From Hanleya hanleyi (lineage: Eukaryota > Mollusca > Polyplacophora > Lepidopleurida > Hanleyidae): DNA of 64,000 bases. The position numbers and the translations under genes were made by a program. The DNA lies in contig JAVTVY010018867.1 in the NCBI GenBank assembly GCA_036873755.1, positions 1-64,000 of the forward strand, written 5' to 3'. The number at the start of each line of letters is the position of its first letter. The stretch's first letter is position 1. The notes below the pieces were generated by a model. It saw nothing but the letters and a program-made list of their open reading frames with translations. It did no database searches and had not been told where the DNA came from. Shown piece after piece: positions 39,101-48,728 of the stretch.

Positions 39101-40080
39101 CATAAATAATTGTGACATAAATGCGAGCAATCCAGCTTTGAACTGAGGTCTAGATTTTGAAATAAAGATTATATAATTGATTCTATGTGCATTTCTTTCT
39201 TTCATTTATAATCCCTTGGATCTCGAAAGCTAATTCGACCATATCTGCCAATGGTATTGAGTGGACCCTGCCATATTCTGCATTGACCAGTTGGCCCGAG
39301 CACTGACAAATCAGCCATTTTTGCCTATATTTGCTCCAAAAGGTCTCCATTTTGTAACAAAATGGCGTAAGAACTTGATATTACACATCATTATCATCAT
39401 GATGTAAATTCCACCCCACCTTTGGCTTTTTTTTATCTAATTTTAATAACTGAAAAATTAATAAAAATTATTTTAAAAAATTATTTATTTAATTACAAAT
39501 TTAATAGCGTAAATTTGGAATAATCTAAACATTTGTATGTGGTTCATGAGTCAGCCTGGAAAAAATCGGGCTGATCAAGTCAAAACTATAGCCACAGTGA
39601 CAATTTAAAGTGCTCTGGTCAAATGTGAAAATGTGTGGTGACAAGCATCTCTCTACTAATAATTCCGTTACTTATGTATTAAAGCAAAAAATCCAGAAGA
39701 CTCACGATGCGTAAATCCGCTTGGCATGACAACATTTAACAGTGAAAGTCTTGACGAACGTTGACCATGGAAATTTCAACTTGCCGTCCATTTACAGCTG
39801 ACCGGTGTTACCGAATGTCATTCGACTTGTAAACAGAGAGTCTTTTCATCTCCACTCCTCATGTGTCCTTCTACCATGCTTTCCCCCAAAGTGGCCAAAT
39901 CAACACCAGCAAATACAGTCTGAAGCCTCATCTGCAATTTGAAATATCAAATTTATCAGAAATGCTGAAAAATTCCAGCTTATAAAATCCACAAAGATCT
40001 GCTCTCAAATTTCTAAACGAAGTAGGTCGAGAGCTCCGACCCGGAAGTGATTAACTCCGGTCTAATGCCACCTGTAACTT
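36175..40080 (+). mobile_element. Decayed transposon with ~425-bp direct terminal repeats
   Basis: Sequence 36175-36600 returns in the same orientation at 39650-40075 (TAATAATTCCGTTACTT, CCACTTGGCATGACAATATT, TCTGCTCTCAAATTTCTAAA, CGGAAGTGATTAACTCCGGT). This resembles LTRs or a nested tandem arrangement. The ~3-kb interior holds a broken coding region (37690-38665). The 19.3-22.3 kb element is a more degraded relative. Confidence 0.6.
37690..38665 (+). pseudogene. Broken transposon protein, family uncertain
   Basis: Several plus-strand frames read like protein when taken in turn: EEVKTNKPGPNAAAMNLSLQ (~37850), KKLEAVKEVSKVRGVAMAEM (~38060), NASQAIAKGCETSTDRKYIV (~38180), CPGGHEDCTATLNVNVPWSE (~38310) and RNLPGRASSTIHRMNNKLGT (~38590). 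At least three frameshifts or stops separate them. The layout suggests a transposase of an invertebrate DNA transposon, possibly Mutator-like, but no catalytic motif is visible and the assignment is weak. Confidence 0.35.
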
Positions 40081-41217
40081 ACACAGACATGAAAGATGCC
40101 AGAATATAAACAATGATCCAATAGTGAGTCAACAATAATTACAAATAGGAACTTCGCTTTCTTCAAAGCTCGATGATCCAAAATAGTCGTCAACTGACAC
40201 CACTGGAATCTTGATATCTTGGCTCATTTTCTTGGCCCAGTAAGACAACATTATTCACTCACCACTGAATCAAAGTCGCTTCAATGCAGATTAGATAAAA
40301 AACAAAACATATGAATCAATTTTGGATCATCAAATATTCTAGCTATGCCATGGCTCATGTGTGGGTCATTCATTGCATAAGCTACAAAACAATATATCAA
40401 ACTGGATCGAATTATTTGAGCCCGCGTTCAAACTTATCAAGCAGTCAGATGAGCCGATGTTAAGTCCTGTTATATATTGGATCAATATAGCGTCATTATT
40501 TTACAAACCGATTTTTTTTTTGCGCATATGGATCATTTTATTTATAGTGTGGGATCTAGGAGAGTGCCTGGGCACAGGAAAATGATCGGAAAGGTAATTT
40601 AACACGCATTGAGTATAAAAAACATGAAATTAACATTATAATAACACGTCTAGTTTTATTCATCGCTATTGAGAGTATCCTAGTCAAGTAGTCAAGACCA
40701 TATGCATGGTTCGGCACTCCTGACTGCTCCAATTATATGCCGGTTCCACTTCCACATTAGAGAAATGATATTCAATAGCGCCATATTGAGCCTGTTGCAT
40801 AATCCTCGGAGAAGAACATCATCAATTTACGATGAATGTTGTGTTTTTGTCGCTTTTCTTCAAAATTAGTGCCATTTTCACGTAAAATTGTCCAATAATA
40901 TTTATATCAAATCATATGATTATTTACTAATTTACTAGGCAGTTTAAGAAAAGAAAATGGCACAGACAACAACAATCCCAAAAATCGGTTCGAAATATCG
41001 TCAACAAATGGCTTATTTTTACAATATGTGACATCATAGAAGCCATCTTGGAATTTGTTGCATTGTCTGGTAGCGCTGGAACCAAACCTATAGTGTGTAA
41101 AGTGTCATCTTCCCAGTCTGAAAGATATTGAAAATGCCGAAGCTACTGGAAAGCTTTCAACGATAATATTTCCTCTTATTTTGTCGACCAGAGGGCTTAA
41201 CAGAACCCAGTGCAAAG
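40081..41217. other. Stretch without recognisable gene
   Basis: AT-rich DNA between a transposon and a Polinton polymerase remnant. A 74-codon plus ORF at 40361-40585 has no recognisable family. Confidence 0.4.
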
Positions 41218-41503
41218 GGCAACCCTTCTGATATTGTTCTGTAGGCCTCAAATGATGCATGTCCCAAGTTTGGTGATCACGATTTTTATGCTAAGCCACC
41301 TCCCACTACAGATAGGGTGTATGGTGTATGAGTTGGCGAAACCTCCTATACGAGTTCCTATGTGTGTTTTTCGAGCACCCCGAAAAGTAGCTGACAGAAA
41401 TGGACAAAGATTCTGAATACATGGAGGTTTTCAACCCGGTTTGGGAGAGCCTGTTGAAACCTGAACTGCGGGAACGCTATGAAGGACAACTTCAGCTCTA
41501 AAA
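41218..41503 (+). pseudogene. Polinton type-B DNA polymerase fragment (C-terminal palm)
   Basis: Plus-strand sequence encodes LPLQIGCMVYELAK, then after a frameshift LLYEFLCVFFEHPEK, a TAG, and LTEMDKDSEYM followed by WESLLKPELRERYEG. This aligns segment by segment with the Polinton A polymerase around 58390-58540 (CMVYQVAK ... WESLVKPELRSQYEA). In motif C the usual DTDS reads DKDS. It lies on the plus strand, unlike the polymerase of Polinton A relative to its capsid genes, so it is a rearranged piece of Polinton B or a third copy. Confidence 0.8.
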
Positions 41504-41610
41504 GGGTCAGTCGTCGCAATGCTACCATCACCAAAGACGTGTTAGTCGGCCGGCCACGTGGACACAAAAAAACACTTATAATGTCTTCTTCTTTTTTTGG
41601 AAAGGTGATT

Positions 41611-41820
41611 GGGGGGGGGGATTTGGCTTAATGTCACACACAAGTTTGTTTCACTCATATGATGACAGTCAGTTTGGTTGGTAGAGGAAGCCTGAGTTAC
41701 CCGAGAGAACCACCGCCCGTTGGCAAGTATCTGACAAACTTTCACACATGGACCAAACTGGGCTCGAACCCGTGCCGGTTCAGCGATCACCAGCGAAGCG
41801 CCTTAGACCCCTCGGCCACC
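41611..41820 (-). mobile_element. tRNA-derived SINE (same family as 59501-59716)
   Basis: Read on the minus strand it starts GGTGGCCGAGGGGTCTAAGG (tRNA D-arm-like, A box), has a B box CGGGTTCGAGCCC, then GTGTGAAAGTTTGTCAGATA, a CCAACCAAACTGACTGTCAT region, and ends ATTAAGCCAAATCCCCC. It is the same family as the SINE in the polymerase gene, a few percent diverged. Confidence 0.88.
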
Positions 41821-41829
41821 GAAGTTCAC

Positions 41830-42299
41830 TACAGTTCCGGCAAAGGTTATTGAGTGCATGACCGGAAGTGACCCCGAGGGTGTATTCCTCCGCGGTTGTG
41901 CGATCATTTTCGGCGGTGTTGCGGTCACTTCCGGGTCCGGGGATAATTCTCCGCGAACAGGAAGTAAGCCCATGTCAACGAGACTCAACGGGAATGTCCG
42001 GCAATCTTCGGCAATGCCCTGTGATCTACGGCAATGTCCGGTCATCTCCGGGAATGTTCGTGAATGTCCGAAGGGTAATTGTCCTTCGGGGTCAAGATAA
42101 CCCTGCCCAGGATATTGATTCTAGGTTATAATCCCCGTGCATAGCCATACAGCGAGAGAAGGAGAATCTCCCTGACCCACGTTATCCACTGCAACAACAC
42201 ACCTAACAGAGGGTAGATCTATATACGTCTATCGTGTAGTCCCAATGAGGAACCCTCGCATGGCCATTTGTGCTATGAAGTGTGGCACCTGGTTTTCAA
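41830..42299. other. GC-richer stretch without gene
   Basis: Contains repeated GGGAATGTCCGG/CGGCAATG phrases (about 41985-42085) and CACTTCCGG motifs. The overlapping ORFs on both strands look like by-products of base composition. Confidence 0.45.
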
Positions 42300-42890
42300 T
42301 GTTTCACCCTGGAGAAGACGATGGCAGGGATCCGATTGCGCAGTGGGATAGTGTCATAGTGAAACACTCGTAGAGTATAGTGCGACTGGATGGGTGTGGC
42401 GTGGAACTCACGTCATTCTGCGCATGCGCAGTGGAAGAAGGACATTGGAATGGACGTTTTGGGTCGAGGTGTCCCACTATTGGCCCGAATGGGTCCCGGG
42501 AGGTGTCATAGTGAAGCACTTGTGGGACAGCGTCCGACTGGATAGGTGTGGCGTGGAACTGACGTCATTCTGTGCATGCGCAGTGAAAAAGGACATTGGA
42601 GTTAACTTTTGAGGGTCAAGATGGACCAATATTGGTCCGAATGGGCCGTACATAGGCTGATGTGGGGTGGACGTTTTGGGGTTGAGGTTGACCACTATTG
42701 GGTCGATTGGGCCGTGGGAGGTGTCATAGTGAAGCACTCGTCGGAAAGCGTCCGACTGGATGGGTGTGTCGTGGCACTAAGGCTATGGCGCGCATGCACA
42801 GTGAGAAAAGGGCATTGGAATGGATGATATGAACCAACTTTGGTCAGAATGGGTCTTATGTTGTGTCATGTTGAAGCACTCGTGGGGGAG
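42300..42890. repeat. ~165-bp tandem repeat, inverted relative of 32.5-33.4 kb
   Basis: Four units with GGTGTCATAGTGAAGCACTC, CGTCCGACTGGATGGGTGTG, TGCGCATGCGCAGTG and GACGTTTTGGG. The reverse complement (TGACACCTCCCACGAC-like) matches the 32463-33440 family. It abuts the left edge of Polinton B. Confidence 0.8.
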
Positions 42891-42904
42891 CGATAGACTG
42901 GATT

Positions 42905-43461
42905 GGCCAGCACAACGCGTCCAGACAGCACCACTTGTCCCACAGCTGCCGTTACCAGATGTACCACCCACAGCCCGACAGAGTGTCCCCGCGTCGTTCA
43001 AGAAATAAGCTGGCCGGTATTACAGCGGGTGAAAGACAATCCGAACATGACATGGAATCATAAAGGCGAACTACTGATACAGAACCAGGTGGTTACCAGC
43101 ACCCAAATGGCTGATTTCGTGAATGACTTGATGCGTCAACGCAGGTCACACACGGATTCTCAAGGATGGGAGGTGTTTGCTGGAGACTTGAGAGACTGCA
43201 TGTAGCACAAGAATTGATGGGGAACCCCCAGCGCTGAGCCTGGATGCAGCCTGAAATAGAACAGCAATCTCCAGTACACGCACCCCGCAAGTCACAACGA
43301 CAGACTCGACACCCACGGACCTGGGAAGCCGAGTGGGAACCGGAGTCACCACCCAAAACACCACAACGGATACGCTCCTTACGGAAACGTTTCACACCCT
43401 CTAAAACATCACCCCTGGTCAAGACGCCCCACAGCTCGAGAGTCGTGACACATAGCAAGTA
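42905..43461 (+). pseudogene. Capsid-cluster conserved protein, Polinton B copy
   Basis: Homologous to the Polinton A gene at 54839-55567. Shared segments are VPASFKK (against VPKAFKT), RVKDNPNMTWNHKGELLIQN (against RVKQNPDMGWTDQGQLLIRN), SQGWEVFAGDLRD (against PPGWEAFARALKD) and the W-E-EWEP-PKTP C-terminal tail. At least two frameshifts or stops break it (after ~43008, and at 43203 followed by a change of frame). The N-terminal third is absent. Confidence 0.85.
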
Positions 43462-43508
43462 ACCGCGACCATCCCGACGCCGGGAACAAGCTATTACATG
43501 AGACTGAT

Positions 43509-44612
43509 TACCCCTCGGCTTTCCCCAAGTGATTCAGACTCATGGTAGTGTGACTTGGGGAAGAGATAATACTATTTGGGATGTTCAAGCTAAAGGTAAT
43601 TTACAATTTGCAGTGTATATATGTTTTAACAGATCAGTGAATGGAGTATAAAACTAAGCATGCTAAGTATTACAGTTCTGCAGATATAGTTGGTTACATT
43701 CAAGCATATAGGACAGAAATAGAAATTAATATATCTGTAAAGGGGCATAATTCTGTAAAATATGGGCCGAGGGGAGCTACTTTAAATAGGCATCTGACTT
43801 AGCACTAGATAAATAAGTGTTGAGAATTTGGTGGTTGTGTCTCCAGCGGTTTTGCCTAAAATGCGGTAACGGTCGGACGTAAATGGCGACGGCAATACCC
43901 CGAGGCTAAAATGGCCGAGGGGTAAGAATACAAGTAGATAAATATGTTCCCAAAATTTAGCAGCTGTACTGAACACGGATCTTCAGATATAACTTGTACA
44001 TTCAACTACAGATCACAAAATCGGAGATTATTACATCCGAAAGGGGCATAACTGCATAAAATACAGGCCGAGACAACTAATTTTTTTGTAGGTATCTACT
44101 GGATAAAAATGTTTCCTAATAATTTGGTAGCTGTACCAAACAAAGTTAATAATTTTTTTGTAGGTATCTACTGGATAAAAATGTTTCCTAATAATTTGGT
44201 AGCTGTACCAAACAAAGTTAATTATATATAACTGGTTACATTCAAGCATATTTCACAAAATCAGAGATAACTGCACCCGAAAAGGGGCATAACTCCGTAA
44301 AATAACGGCCGAGGCGAGTAATTTTTTGTTGGCTTCTAGAATACAACAATATAAATAAGTTTTCAAAATATCGTAGCTATATCGAACACAGTTCTGCAGA
44401 TATAGTTAGTTACATTCAAGCATATAGGACAGAAATAGAAATTAATATATTTATAAAGGGGCATAACTCTGTAAAATATGGGCCGAGGGGAGCCAATTTC
44501 GATAGGCGTCTGATTTAGCACTCGATAAATAAGTGTTCAAAATTTGGTGGTTGTGTCTCAAGCGGTTTTGACTAAAATGCGGTAACGGACGGACGGACGG
44601 ACGACGGATAAA
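43509..44612. repeat. Dispersed CCCCTCGGC repeat inserted in Polinton B
   Basis: Starts TACCCCTCGGC; its first part ends GCCGAGGGGTA at ~43923 (11-bp inverted ends). Further copies of AAAGGGGCATAACT and TGTACCAAACAAAGTTAAT blocks follow, ending at a GACGGACGGACGGACG tract (~44590-44605). It is a relative of 20500-21085. It separates two Polinton genes that are adjacent in Polinton A, so it arrived after Polinton B. Confidence 0.75.
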
Positions 44613-44644
44613 AACCAAAAGCGGCAACAGGAAACTCAGTCGTC

Positions 44645-45383
44645 ATGTTTTACCTCACACTACCCAGTAATAACTCGGCTGCCGTGTTTCCCAACAACTG
44701 CTTAGTCCATTATGTCACGCAGCTGCCACATCCCTTACATCTCCACAGAGGTTGGGAGTGAGGCCTAGTGGATATCGATATACATGATACGGTGTGGTAC
44801 GAAGTCGTGTAAGGAGGCAACACCTATAACTTCACTCTCCCCGAAGGCCAGTACCATACACCCAAAATATTCATCAAAATATTCATCCAGGCGTTGACCA
44901 GATCAAGTGCTCGAGTCCGGAAGAACTAAATATCTTCCCGTTTTCGAACACGATCTACATGGTTTAACACGACAGGCACCACAAGTTGCTGACCATCCTC
45001 CAGACCAATGTGACCGTACGTTTCAGAAAGACGTGCACTGAAGACGGATAACTTTGTCGGGCCCGGTCGGCCCAAGGGGAAGGCCATGCTGGATCTTAAA
45101 GCTGGCTTGTATGAACTCTGTCTATTCGGATGATGTCAATGGTCACATTGTCGGCGATATCTATGCGACCCTGCTCCGCGTCTAACGAGTGCAAGGGGAC
45201 TACGGAGATCAGGTCACACATGGCGTAAACCACCTACTCTATCTACGACAGGTGCGACAAACTGACATCAGTACAACCACGATCAATATAAGGGATGACA
45301 CCGGACAAGCTCTGTCATTTGAAATTGGGAAAGTGGTGGTCACCCTTCATTTTCGGCAAGCACGCTCTCCCAACTTTGTATAA
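44645..45383 (+). pseudogene. Minor capsid (penton-type) protein candidate, Polinton B
   Basis: Opens MFYLTLPSNNSAAVFPNNC, the hallmark start of a conserved Polinton structural protein, and ends with INIRDDTGQALSFEIGKVVV and TLHFRQA, typical of the C-terminus of that protein. Stops and frameshifts are scattered between (for example at ~44763, ~44965 and ~45050). It lies between the capsid-associated gene and the gene that precedes the major capsid protein, where Polintons encode the single-jelly-roll minor capsid (penton) protein. Function is inferred from position and similarity recalled from the family. A second copy is 46705-47408 (5' end missing). Confidence 0.7.
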
Positions 45384-45396
45384 TGAAGGTGCCTAT

Positions 45397-45451
45397 ATGG
45401 ACTATTATAACCAACAGGCCGGGGTGGCCTACATGTCTTTGCAGGTACACG
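45397..45451 (+). pseudogene. Start of the pre-capsid gene of Polinton B, cut by Polinton A
   Basis: ATG followed by DYYNQQAGVAYMSLQVH, the N-terminus of the short Polinton protein that precedes the major capsid protein. Polinton A is inserted after ~18 codons. The remainder of the gene appears at 62211-62459. Confidence 0.75.
45446..45451. other. Target-site duplication TACACG (duplicated left junction)
   Basis: Six bases immediately before the first copy of the left TIR, identical to those after the right TIR (62205-62210) and before the second left TIR (47471-47476). Confidence 0.92.
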
Positions 45452-45665
45452 AGTAGTATACATTGCGCATTACAAGTCTCATTGACCTCAAAAATTTGCA
45501 TATCACGTGACCTTTGACCTTTGCGTCAGCCAATCAGAAGCGTGTATTTTGACCTCGTCGTATGCCTTGGTTTGGGGGTTTCCATGACGGGAAGTGCGCA
45601 TGTGTATGACATCACTTCCGGTCTGCGTGAATCGGGCGTGACCTGGGACTATGGGATGCATGTAC
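45452..45665 (+). repeat. Polinton A left TIR, duplicated copy
   Basis: Same 214-bp terminal repeat as 47477-47690, present again because of the 2025-bp tandem duplication. Confidence 0.93.
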
Positions 45666-45725
45666 GGACTTGTATTTGGGGTTTTTCCATCACGGGGAGA
45701 TCTCGTGATAGTTCAAGGTCGTATT

Positions 45726-46150
45726 GAATGATAGGAATGTATGTACTGACCTGTTCATCCGGGGTTTACATCCTTGTAGAGGGTCTTACAGTCGGGTATT
45801 TTAGGGTTGCCCGATATCCGGGTCCTTTAGCTGTGTATGTTGTTCCATACGGGTTCTTGTACATCCGGGTTCTTGTACAGCCGGGTTCACATATTGATGG
45901 GAACAGCCGGGTATTTTATGACTGACCTATATCCGGATCCTCTAGCAATACCTGTAGTGTGAGGTTTTTCCACACCATACGGGTTCTTGTACAGCCGGGT
46001 TCTTGTACATCCGGGTTTCCCAGTGATGGGAACAGCCGGGTATTTTAGGATTGACCTATATCCGGGTCCTCTAGCAATACCTGTAGTGTGTAGCATTACA
46101 TACGGGTTCTTGTACATCCGGGTGGGTTCTTGTACATCCGGGGTATGTCA
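45726..46150. repeat. Sub-terminal repeats of Polinton A, duplicated copy
   Basis: Direct repeats of GGGTTCTTGTACATCCGGGT or ...CAGCCGGGT with intervening GATGGGAACAGCCGGGTATT and GACCTATATCCGG blocks (~135-bp period, about three copies). Same as 47751-48175. Confidence 0.85.
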
Positions 46151-46158
46151 GGGTGGTG

Positions 46159-46200
46159 TATAAAAGTGGGGATTTTTAGGGAATGGCTTCATTCATTGCC
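46159..46200 (+). promoter_or_regulatory. TATA + initiator promoter of the CARD gene (duplicated copy)
   Basis: TATAAAAG at 46159-46166 and an initiator-like TTCATTC about 33 bp downstream (~46191-46197), before ATG 46317. Confidence 0.75.
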
Positions 46201-46316
46201 CTGCCTACTTGACCGGAGCTACCTGACCAGCCTGAGCCAGCCTGAGCCTACCTGAGGAGTGACCTGACCACCCTACTCAAGACCTGCCTGAACAGCACCT
46301 AGCTGAGCCAACAGCC

Positions 46317-46646
46317 ATGGACTCATCTGACCGAGCTAAGCTGATGCAGCACCGTGTCCAGATCATTAGTGAGCTGATGAATGTGGCCGAACTATGTGAT
46401 CTGCTTCTGGAGAGAAACGTAATCACTACATACATGGAAGAAGACATCATGGCACAGAATACCAATACGGCACGAAACAGAGCCCTCATGGACACTCTAC
46501 CACGCCGAGGTCCTTTAGCATTTCAGACCTTCTTGGAGGCGCTGAGAGAGACGGGGAATGCGGGAATAGCCTCTCTACTTCAACCCGAGGAACACACCTT
46601 AGTCATAGACATCCCCGAAGAGAGTACAGGTAGCAAACGTGCCTAG
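46317..46646 (+). CDS. CARD-domain protein, duplicated copy
   Basis: 109 codons, differing from 48342-48671 by two residues (H/Y near residue 11, N/S near residue 39). Because the 2025-bp duplication stops just after the gene, this copy is followed by Polinton B sequence and not by the PC4-like ORF. It retains TATA and initiator elements, so it could be transcribed. Domain argument as for the second copy. Confidence 0.8.
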   Translation: MDSSDRAKLMQHRVQIISELMNVAELCDLLLERNVITTYMEEDIMAQNTNTARNRALMDTLPRRGPLAFQTFLEALRETGNAGIASLLQPEEHTLVIDIPEESTGSKRA

Positions 46647-46704
46647 GAAGACCCGGAAGAGTCCTATCCACCCGCCAAACGTCCCAAACTAACACCTTTA
46701 ATAA

Positions 46705-47408
46705 TGCCGTGTTTCCCAACAACTGCTTAGTCCATTATGTCACGCAGCTGCCACATCCCTTACATCTCCACAGAGGTTGGGAGTGAGGCCTAGTGGATAT
46801 CGATATACATGATACGGTGTGGTACGAAGTCGTGTAAGGAGGCAACACCTATAACTTCACTCTCCCCGAAGGCCAGTACCATACACCCAAAATATTCATC
46901 AAAATATTCATCCAGGCGTTGACCAGATCAAGTGCTCGAGTCCGGAAGAACTAAATATCTTCCCGTTTTCGAACACGATCTACATGGTTTAACACGACAG
47001 GCACCACAAGTTGCTGACCATCCTCCAGACCAATGTGACCGTACGTTTCAGAAAGACGTGCACTGAAGACGGATAACTTTGTCGGGCCCGGTCGGCCCAA
47101 GGGGAAGGCCATGCTGGATCTTAAAGCTGGCTTGTATGAACTCTGTCTATTCGGATGATGTCAATGGTCACATTGTCGGCGATATCTATGCGACCCTGCT
47201 CCGCGTCTAACGAGTGCAAGGGGACTACGGAGATCAGGTCACACATGGCGTAAACCACCTACTCTATCTACGACAGGTGCGACAAACTGACATCAGTACA
47301 ACCACGATCAATATAAGGGATGACACCGGACAAGCTCTGTCATTTGAAATTGGGAAAGTGGTGGTCACCCTTCATTTTCGGCAAGCACGCTCTCCCAACT
47401 TTGTATGA
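46705..47408 (+). pseudogene. Duplicated 3' part of the minor-capsid pseudogene (Polinton B)
   Basis: Copy of 44680-45383 made by the tandem duplication, hence without the MFYLTLPSN start. It differs from unit 1 by isolated substitutions and shares its stops and frameshifts, so it was already dead when duplicated. Confidence 0.85.
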
Positions 47409-47470
47409 TGAAGGTGCCTATATGGACTACTATAACCAACAGGCCGGGGTGGCCTACATGTCTTTGCAGG

Positions 47471-47476
47471 TACACG
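47471..47476. other. Target-site duplication TACACG, left
   Basis: Left half of the target duplication contiguous with Polinton A. Confidence 0.92.
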
Positions 47477-47532
47477 AGTAGTATACATTGCGCATTACAA
47501 GTCTCATTGACCTCAAAAATTTGCATATCACG

Positions 47533-47545
47533 TGACCTTTGACCT
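47533..47545. promoter_or_regulatory. DR1 nuclear-receptor-type site in the left TIR
   Basis: TGACCTTTGACCT, the complement of AGGTCAAAGGTCA (a perfect direct repeat with 1-bp spacing, the HNF4/RXR-type DR1), overlaps an E-box CACGTG just upstream. Also at 45508-45520 in the duplicated copy. Role inferred from motif only. Confidence 0.55.
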
Positions 47546-47554
47546 TTGCGTCAG

Positions 47555-47559
47555 CCAAT
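47555..47559 (+). promoter_or_regulatory. CCAAT box in the left TIR
   Basis: CCAATCAG, an NF-Y-type consensus, next to GCGTCA. It is conserved at 45530-45534 and, inverted, at 62122-62126 in the right TIR. Confidence 0.55.
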
Positions 47560-47750
47560 CAGAAGCGTGTATTTTGACCTCGTCGTATGCCTTGGTTTGG
47601 GGGTTTCCATGACGGGAAGTGCGCATGTGTATGACATCACTTCCGGTCTGCGTGAATCGGGCGTGACCTGGGACTATGGGATGCATGTACGGACTTGTAT
47701 TTGGGGTTTTTCCATCACGGGGAGATCTCGTGATAGTTCAAGGTCGTATT

Positions 47751-48175
47751 GAATGATAGGAATGTATGTACTGACCTGTTCATCCGGGGTTTACATCCTT
47801 GTAGAGGGTCTTACAGTCGGGTATTTTAGGGTTGCCCGATATCCGGGTCCTTTAGCTGTGTATGTTGTTCCATACGGGTTCTTGTACATCCGGGTTCTTG
47901 TACAGCTGGGTTCACATATTGATGGGAACAGCCGGGTATTTTATGACTGACCTATATCCGGATCCTCTAGCAATACCTGTAGTGTGGGGTTTTTCCACAC
48001 CATACGGGTTCTTGTACAGCCGGGTTCTTGTACATCCGGGTTTCCCAGTGATGGGAACAGCCGGGTATTTTAGGATTGACCTATATCCGGGTCCTCTAGC
48101 AATACCTGTAGTGTGTAGCATTACATACGGGTTCTTGTACATCCGGGTGGGTTCTTGTACATCCGGGGTATGTCA
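47751..48175. repeat. Sub-terminal repeats of Polinton A
   Basis: Same array as 45726-46150, between the left TIR and the TATA promoter. Regular CCGGGT spacing suggests a cis-regulatory or replication-related role, which the sequence does not settle. A related block occurs internally at about 51165-51290. Confidence 0.85.
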
Positions 48176-48183
48176 GGGTGGTG

Positions 48184-48225
48184 TATAAAAGTGGGGATTT
48201 TTAGGGAATGGCTTCATTCATTGCC
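48184..48225 (+). promoter_or_regulatory. TATA + initiator promoter of the CARD/PC4 unit
   Basis: TATAAAAG at 48184-48191 with TTCATTC about 33 bp downstream; first ATG of the transcript region at 48342. Confidence 0.78.
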
Positions 48226-48341
48226 CTGCCTACTTGACCGGAGCTACCTGACCAGCCTGAGCCAGCCTGAGCCTACCTGAGGAGTGACCTGACCACCCTA
48301 CTCAAGACCTGCCTGAACAGCACCTAGCTGAGCCAACAGCC

Positions 48342-48671
48342 ATGGACTCATCTGACCGAGCTAAGCTGATGCAGTACCGTGTCCAGATCATTAGTGAGCT
48401 GATGAATGTGGCCGAACTATGTGATCTGCTTCTGGAGAGAAGCGTAATCACTACATACATGGAAGAAGACATCATGGCACAGAATACCAATACGGCACGA
48501 AACAGAGCCCTCATGGACACTCTACCACGCCGAGGTCCTTTAGCATTTCAGACCTTCTTGGAGGCGCTGAGAGAGACGGGGAATGCGGGAATAGCCTCTC
48601 TACTTCAACCCGAGGAACACACCTTAGTCATAGACATCCCCGAAGAGAGTACAGGTAGCAAACGTGCCTAG
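48342..48671 (+). CDS. CARD (caspase-recruitment) domain protein
   Basis: A 109-residue protein; residues ~5-92 look like a complete six-helix CARD. It shows the VQIISELMNVAELCDLLLE helices, VITTYMEEDIMAQ, a charged third/fourth helix, and the diagnostic LPRRGPLAFQTFLEALRETG, strikingly like the RGPxAFxxFxxALRE signature of caspase-2, RAIDD and caspase-9 CARDs. CARDs act by homotypic binding in apoptosome, PIDDosome and inflammasome-type complexes in the cytoplasm. In a virus-like element a stand-alone CARD is plausibly a competitor of host caspase activation (inference). It is the first gene inside the left TIR. The TAG stop is followed in the same frame by an open, protein-like stretch with PPAKRPKL leading into the PC4-like ORF. 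Confidence 0.85.
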   Translation: MDSSDRAKLMQYRVQIISELMNVAELCDLLLERSVITTYMEEDIMAQNTNTARNRALMDTLPRRGPLAFQTFLEALRETGNAGIASLLQPEEHTLVIDIPEESTGSKRA

Positions 48672-48728
48672 GAAGACCCGGAAGAGTCCTATCCACCCGC
48701 CAAACGTCCCAAACTAACACCTTTAATA

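Larger units (their letters stand above)
42905..45451 (+). mobile_element. Polinton B, left part (host of the nested Polinton A)
   Basis: Old Polinton/Maverick copy with genes in the same order as Polinton A: capsid-associated protein (42905-43461), an inserted dispersed repeat (43509-44612), minor-capsid-type gene (44645-45383), and the first codons of the next gene (45397-). It is cut at 45451 by Polinton A and continues at 62205. No intact TIR of B is visible; its left edge lies against the ~165-bp tandem repeat. Confidence 0.85.
44680..46704. repeat. 2025-bp tandem duplication, unit 1
   Basis: Repeats at 46705-48729 with only a handful of single-base differences. The unit spans part of the minor-capsid pseudogene of Polinton B, the TACACG site, the left TIR of Polinton A and its CARD gene. 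Four bases (TGCC) are shared at 44680, 46705 and 48730, a microhomology junction. Confidence 0.95.
47477..47690 (+). repeat. Polinton A left TIR
   Basis: About 214 bp matching the reverse complement of 61989-62204 at ~94 percent. It includes CACGTGACCTTTGACCTTTG, a CCAATCAG box and ATGACATCACTTCCGG. Similarity to the other TIR ends after GGATGCATGTAC. Confidence 0.93.

Noticed and set aside
36175..40080. LTR retrotransposon interpretation
   Set aside because: The ~425-bp direct repeats are LTR-like in placement, but no gag, protease or reverse transcriptase motif, primer-binding site or TG...CA ends were seen; left as an unclassified element.
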